The notes under the pieces: generated by a model
Told to the model about the DNA's origin: nothing
Database searches by the model: none
Seen by the model: only the letters and a program-made list of their open reading frames with translations
DNA from: CAYSWK01 sp964434735
GTDB lineage: Archaea > Micrarchaeota > Micrarchaeia > Anstonellales > Bilamarchaeaceae
Length of the DNA: 8,506 bases
Reading direction: 5' to 3'
Assembly: GCA_964434735.1 (NCBI GenBank)
Contig: CAYSWK010000037.1
Coordinates: 1 to 8,506 of the forward strand
Made by a program: the position numbers and the translations under genes
In this document: positions 7,605-8,506 of the stretch, one piece after another
Numbering within the stretch: the stretch's first letter is position 1
Layout: every line of letters starts with the position of its first letter

Positions 7605-7609
7605 GGCAA

Positions 7610-7681
7610 TGGACAAGAAGGGATTCGAACCCTCAGCCTCTCGCGTGCAAAGCGAGCGCTCTACCGTTGAGCTACATGCCC
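7610..7681 (-). tRNA. tRNA-Ala (anticodon UGC)
   Basis: A 72-nt cloverleaf without intron. Anticodon loop TTTGCAC (TGC at 7647-7649), D-arm GCTC/GAGC, T-loop TTCGAAT, discriminator A. The acceptor GGGCATG/CTTGTCC contains G3-U70, the universal alanine identity pair, plus a U-U mismatch at 6:67. The T-stem has a G-U pair at 49:65. No CCA is encoded. No convincing TATA box was found just upstream; that space is occupied by repeat cluster C. Confidence 0.97.
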
Positions 7682-7700
7682 ATACTTTGTCTAACTGATC

Positions 7701-7749
7701 GTTTCCCGCATCCAGTTTTCAGATTTCTATTCTAGGTTTTTGGTTTTGC
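7701..7749 (+). repeat. Degenerate 7-nt tandem repeat, cluster C (upstream of tRNA-Ala)
   Basis: Plus-strand units in steps of 7: GTTTCCC, GCATCCA, GTTTTCA, GATTTCT, ATTCTAG, GTTTTTG, GTTTTGC. GTTTCCC also occurs in cluster A. The last unit merges into a TTTTGC/GCAAAA hairpin (7744-7760). Confidence 0.55.
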
Positions 7750-7765
7750 AAGAAGCAAAATCTCC

Positions 7766-7799
7766 CAGGCAAGCAAGGCCACAGCTGACCTTTTGCCTG
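7766..7799. repeat. Imperfect hairpin in the tRNA-Ala/sRNA spacer
   Basis: CAGGCAA (7766-7772) pairs with TTGCCTG (7793-7799), and AAGG (7775-7778) with CCTT (7789-7792), with a 2-nt bulge: 11 bp around a 10-nt loop holding CAGCTG. It ends directly against a TTTAAATAC box. Its strand and function are unknown. Confidence 0.42.
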
Positions 7800-7808
7800 T
7801 TTAAATAC
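7800..7808 (+). promoter_or_regulatory. TATA-like box upstream of the C/D sRNA region
   Basis: TTTAAATAC, identical to the box before the small acidic gene at 7987. A start about 25 nt downstream would fall near 7833, giving a precursor that contains inverted repeats (ATGTAC 7831-7836 with GTACAT 7867-7872), the 7881-7908 hairpin and the C/D sRNA. CTTTAATT at 7873-7880 is an alternative box placed about 27 nt before the sRNA's closing stem. Confidence 0.38.
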
Positions 7809-7880
7809 TGAAAGTTCCATTTTTTAAATCATGTACTCTGCAGGGTACGCATTTGAAAATGGTTCGGTACATCTTTAATT

Positions 7881-7908
7881 CGTCTGCATGTTCCGAAACG
7901 TGCAGATG
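7881..7908 (+). other. Strong 12-bp hairpin directly before the C/D sRNA
   Basis: CGTCTGCATGTT (7881-7892) pairs with AACGTGCAGATG (7897-7908) over 12 bp with two G-U pairs, around a CCGA tetraloop. It abuts the sRNA closing stem at 7909 with no gap. It may be a processing element of the sRNA precursor or part of a larger RNA. Confidence 0.5.
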
Positions 7909-7967
7909 TGGCGATGAGGAGTAGAGGTATTACTGATGTTCTGATGAAAAGAGGATCAACCGAGCCA
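7909..7967 (+). ncRNA. Box C/D sRNA (2'-O-methylation guide)
   Basis: A complete archaeal C/D architecture in 59 nt. The closing stem TGGC (7909-7912)/GCCA (7964-7967) is perfect. Box C is ATGAGGA (7914-7920), box D' CTGA (7933-7936), box C' CTGATGA (7941-7947) and box D CCGA (7960-7963). Both spacers, 7921-7932 and 7948-7959, are exactly 12 nt, the usual archaeal guide length. The terminal kink-turn is orderly: stem, 3-nt bulge GAT, tandem GA/GA, then GG/CC. Box C has G at position 5 and box D has C at position 2, so the usual U-U pair is replaced by a matching G-C pair. By family rules it would bind L7Ae, Nop5 and fibrillarin and direct methylation 5 nt upstream of D and D'. Targets are not established: the D' guide's complement begins UAAUACC and the D guide's UUGAUCCU, which would have to be compared with this organism's rRNA and tRNAs. 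Confidence 0.82.
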
Positions 7968-7986
7968 TTTAAGCCATAAGATTCGC

Positions 7987-7995
7987 TTTAAATAC
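7987..7995 (+). promoter_or_regulatory. TATA box of the small acidic protein gene
   Basis: TTTAAATAC, 47 nt before the ATG. A start about 25 nt downstream leaves a leader of roughly 25-30 nt that includes the Shine-Dalgarno site. Confidence 0.55.
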
Positions 7996-8030
7996 TTTTC
8001 GTAAGTATAGCAAACAAACTTATAACATTC

Positions 8031-8037
8031 AAAGGTG
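8031..8037 (+). promoter_or_regulatory. Shine-Dalgarno site of the small acidic protein gene
   Basis: AAAGGTG followed by 5 nt and ATG at 8043. It is the best ribosome site in the window and the main support that this short frame is translated. Confidence 0.65.
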
Positions 8038-8042
8038 CTGGT

Positions 8043-8138
8043 ATGGAAGTTTTCAAGATAGAAGAGGATGAGGATTGGGAAGACGAAGATTTCGATGATG
8101 AAGAGTGGGAAGACGAAGACGAGGATGAGGAATTCTAG
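8043..8138 (+). CDS. Extremely acidic 31-aa small protein
   Basis: ATG at 8043, TAG at 8136-8138. Of 31 residues, 22 are Asp or Glu, with a single Lys and no Arg or His, giving a net charge near -21. The N-terminus is MEVFKIEEDED; the rest holds two related blocks, DWEDEDF and EWEDEDED, and ends in EEF. Trp and Phe are regularly spaced among the acids (W12, F17, W22, F31). Support for a real gene comes from a TATA box, a strong Shine-Dalgarno, and a T-rich tract after the stop. I do not recognise the family. Acidic tails of this kind occur in proteins that bind basic partners (ribosomal proteins, chromatin proteins) or mimic nucleic acid, but no function is shown here. A single-exon independent gene is more likely than a fragment of a larger one, since the upstream bases are promoter and leader. 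Confidence 0.72.
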   Translation: MEVFKIEEDEDWEDEDFDDEEWEDEDEDEEF

Positions 8139-8170
8139 TTTTCTTCTTATTTTTCCTTATTTTTACCTTT
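8139..8170 (+). terminator. T-rich terminator after the small acidic gene
   Basis: Several T-runs (TTTTC, ATTTTTCC, ATTTTTACC, TTTT) begin right after the stop codon, the usual form of archaeal intrinsic termination. A small hairpin GACGC/GCGTC (8173-8186) follows. Confidence 0.55.
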
Positions 8171-8186
8171 TGGACGCAAACGCGTC

Positions 8187-8197
8187 AAAATAAAAAC
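8187..8197 (+). promoter_or_regulatory. Possible TATA box of tRNA-Arg
   Basis: AAAATAAAAAC lies about 30-38 nt before the mature 5' end, the right distance for transcription to start a few bases upstream of the tRNA. The match to the TATA consensus is loose. Confidence 0.35.
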
Positions 8198-8242
8198 GTA
8201 ATGACGCATATTTTTCTATACACATGGGCCCGTAGCTCAGCT

Positions 8243-8314
8243 AGAGGTCTTAGGTCTTGAAGTTTTGCGTTTTGGTAACAAGACGCTCGACATGAAACCC
8301 GAGACTTCCTGAAG
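8243..8314 (+). other. Noncanonical tRNA intron in the D-loop (72 nt)
   Basis: The borders follow from a bulge-helix-bulge fold. Exon TCAG (8237-8240) pairs with intron CTGA (8309-8312) as a perfect 4-bp central helix. The two 3-nt bulges are CTA (8241-8243) and AGT (8313-8315), each cut after its second base. An 8-bp inner helix joins GAGGTCTT (8244-8251) to GAGACTTC (8301-8308). The outer helix is essentially absent (one C-G pair), the relaxed HBh' form. Inside is a GCGTTTT/AAGACGC hairpin (8267-8286), and AGGTCTT is repeated in tandem at 8245-8258. The central helix uses one side of the future D-stem, so the D-arm can form only after splicing. Confidence 0.84.
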
Positions 8315-8336
8315 TGGATAGAGCGGCAGCCTTCTA

Positions 8337-8416
8337 ACAGTTTCCAGTCTCCAGTTTTCGGTTTCCAGTAATATTTTACGGGGAACCGGCTGCAGGCTGC
8401 TGGAAACTGCGCAGTC
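8337..8416 (+). other. Anticodon-loop tRNA intron at position 37/38 (80 nt)
   Basis: It lies at the canonical archaeal site, after A37 (8336) and before A38 (8417). CAGTTTCCAG (8338-8347) pairs perfectly over 10 bp with CTGGAAACTG (8400-8409). The bulge-helix-bulge is imperfect: exon CTTC (8331-8334) opposite intron GCAG (8411-8414) gives three pairs and one U-C mismatch, and C8410 is extra. An inner hairpin pairs CGGTTTCC (8359-8366) with GGGGAACCG (8380-8388). The 5' half consists of the 7-nt repeat cluster D. Confidence 0.82.
8340..8367 (+). repeat. 7-nt tandem repeat, cluster D (inside the tRNA-Arg intron)
   Basis: Units GTTTCCA, GTCTCCA, GTTTTCG, GTTTCCA: four in-phase copies and the least degenerate cluster in the window. 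An inverted copy, CTGGAAAC, sits at 8400-8407 and can pair with either the first unit (8340-8347) or the fourth (8361-8368). Confidence 0.68.
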
Positions 8417-8452
8417 AGCTGTAGGTCCTGAGTTCAAATCTCAGCGGGTCCG

Positions 8453-8459
8453 TTTTTTT
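8453..8459 (+). terminator. T7 terminator of tRNA-Arg
   Basis: Seven T directly follow the discriminator base, fitting archaeal intrinsic termination of a tRNA transcript. The remaining bases to the window end are A/T-rich with no visible gene. Confidence 0.65.
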
Positions 8460-8506
8460 AATTTGTTAAAATAAAACACATCTTAATTAATATAAAAAAA
8501 ATTTTA

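Larger units (their letters stand above)
8226..8452 (+). tRNA. tRNA-Arg (anticodon UCU) with two introns (D-loop and 37/38)
   Basis: Exons 8226-8242, 8315-8336 and 8417-8452 join into a 75-nt tRNA. The acceptor GGGCCCG/CGGGTCC is paired throughout, the D-stem is GCTC/GAGC, the anticodon stem GCAGC/GCTGT, the anticodon loop CTTCTAA (TCT at 8333-8335), the variable loop AGGTC, and the T-arm CTGAG/CTCAG with loop TTCAAAT. Discriminator G; no CCA encoded. The joined D-loop, AGCTTGGATA, has the same length and nearly the same sequence as that of the initiator tRNA in this window, which supports the D-loop intron borders. The acceptor holds a G3-U70 pair, the alanine identity signal, which is unexpected in an arginine tRNA. 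All helices close after splicing, so this is a functional gene rather than a disrupted one. A T7 run follows. Confidence 0.9.

Noticed and set aside
7831..7872. H/ACA guide RNA
   Set aside because: A lower stem ATGTACT/GGTACAT and a small upper hairpin exist, but no ACA box follows the lower stem and no kink-turn is visible.
7263..8367. CRISPR array or leader
   Set aside because: The repeats are 7 nt, contiguous and without spacers; no cas gene is present.
8237..8437. 66-codon minus-strand frame with a TENWRLET-like segment
   Set aside because: It overlaps the tRNA-Arg exons and introns. The apparent peptide repeat is simply the 7-nt DNA repeat read in one frame.
8226..8452. tRNA-Arg as a pseudogene disrupted by an insertion, or as two split half-genes
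   Set aside because: Both insertions have intron-type borders and the exons rebuild a fully paired tRNA. The pieces are in normal order on one strand with no internal promoter needed.

Overview
The window is archaeal and comes from a lineage that uses DNA polymerase D. Both subunits of this archaea-specific replicative polymerase are encoded. Other archaeal marks are a UPF0147 protein, tRNAs without encoded CCA, an archaeal-type initiator tRNA, a tRNA with bulge-helix-bulge introns, a box C/D guide RNA with 12-nt guides, and A/T-rich TATA boxes with GGTGAT-type Shine-Dalgarno sites. The fairly short DP1 (480 aa), compact gene packing and irregular tRNA introns would fit a DPANN-type archaeon (Woesearchaeota-like), but I cannot fix the lineage from sequence reading alone.

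Layout. (1) Positions 2-571, plus strand: the 3' end of a gene cut by the left edge. It carries an HELRH (HExxH) zinc-metallopeptidase motif and ends in a 6-bp convergent overlap with polC. (2) Positions 566-7222, minus strand, in transcription order: RNase Z, then UPF0147 overlapping polB (DP1) by ATGA, then a 199-aa multi-spanning membrane protein, then polC (DP2). The last four genes are close enough (4-bp overlap, 31-bp gap, 45-bp gap) to be one replication operon. DP2 has the intact catalytic NADGDED motif with no intein, cysteine zinc sites and a C-terminal PIP-box that should bind the PCNA clamp. DP1 has a complete set of calcineurin-like exonuclease motifs. (3) Positions 7223-8506: an RNA-rich region with tRNA-iMet and tRNA-Ala(UGC) on the minus strand. 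On the plus strand it has a box C/D sRNA, a 31-aa extremely acidic protein gene, and a tRNA-Arg(UCU) interrupted twice.

The strongest finding is that tRNA-Arg gene. It contains a 72-nt insertion in the D-loop with an almost textbook bulge-helix-bulge fold, and a second 80-nt intron at the canonical 37/38 site. Removing both gives a 75-nt tRNA whose D-loop matches that of the initiator tRNA in the same window. A second unusual signal is a degenerate 7-nt repeat (consensus near GTTTYCA). It recurs in phase in all three spacers around the tRNAs and also inside the anticodon-loop intron, where it builds one side of the intron stem.

The genes group by function: replication (polB, polC), tRNA maturation (RNase Z next to tRNA genes that need 3' trimming and CCA addition) and RNA modification (C/D sRNA).
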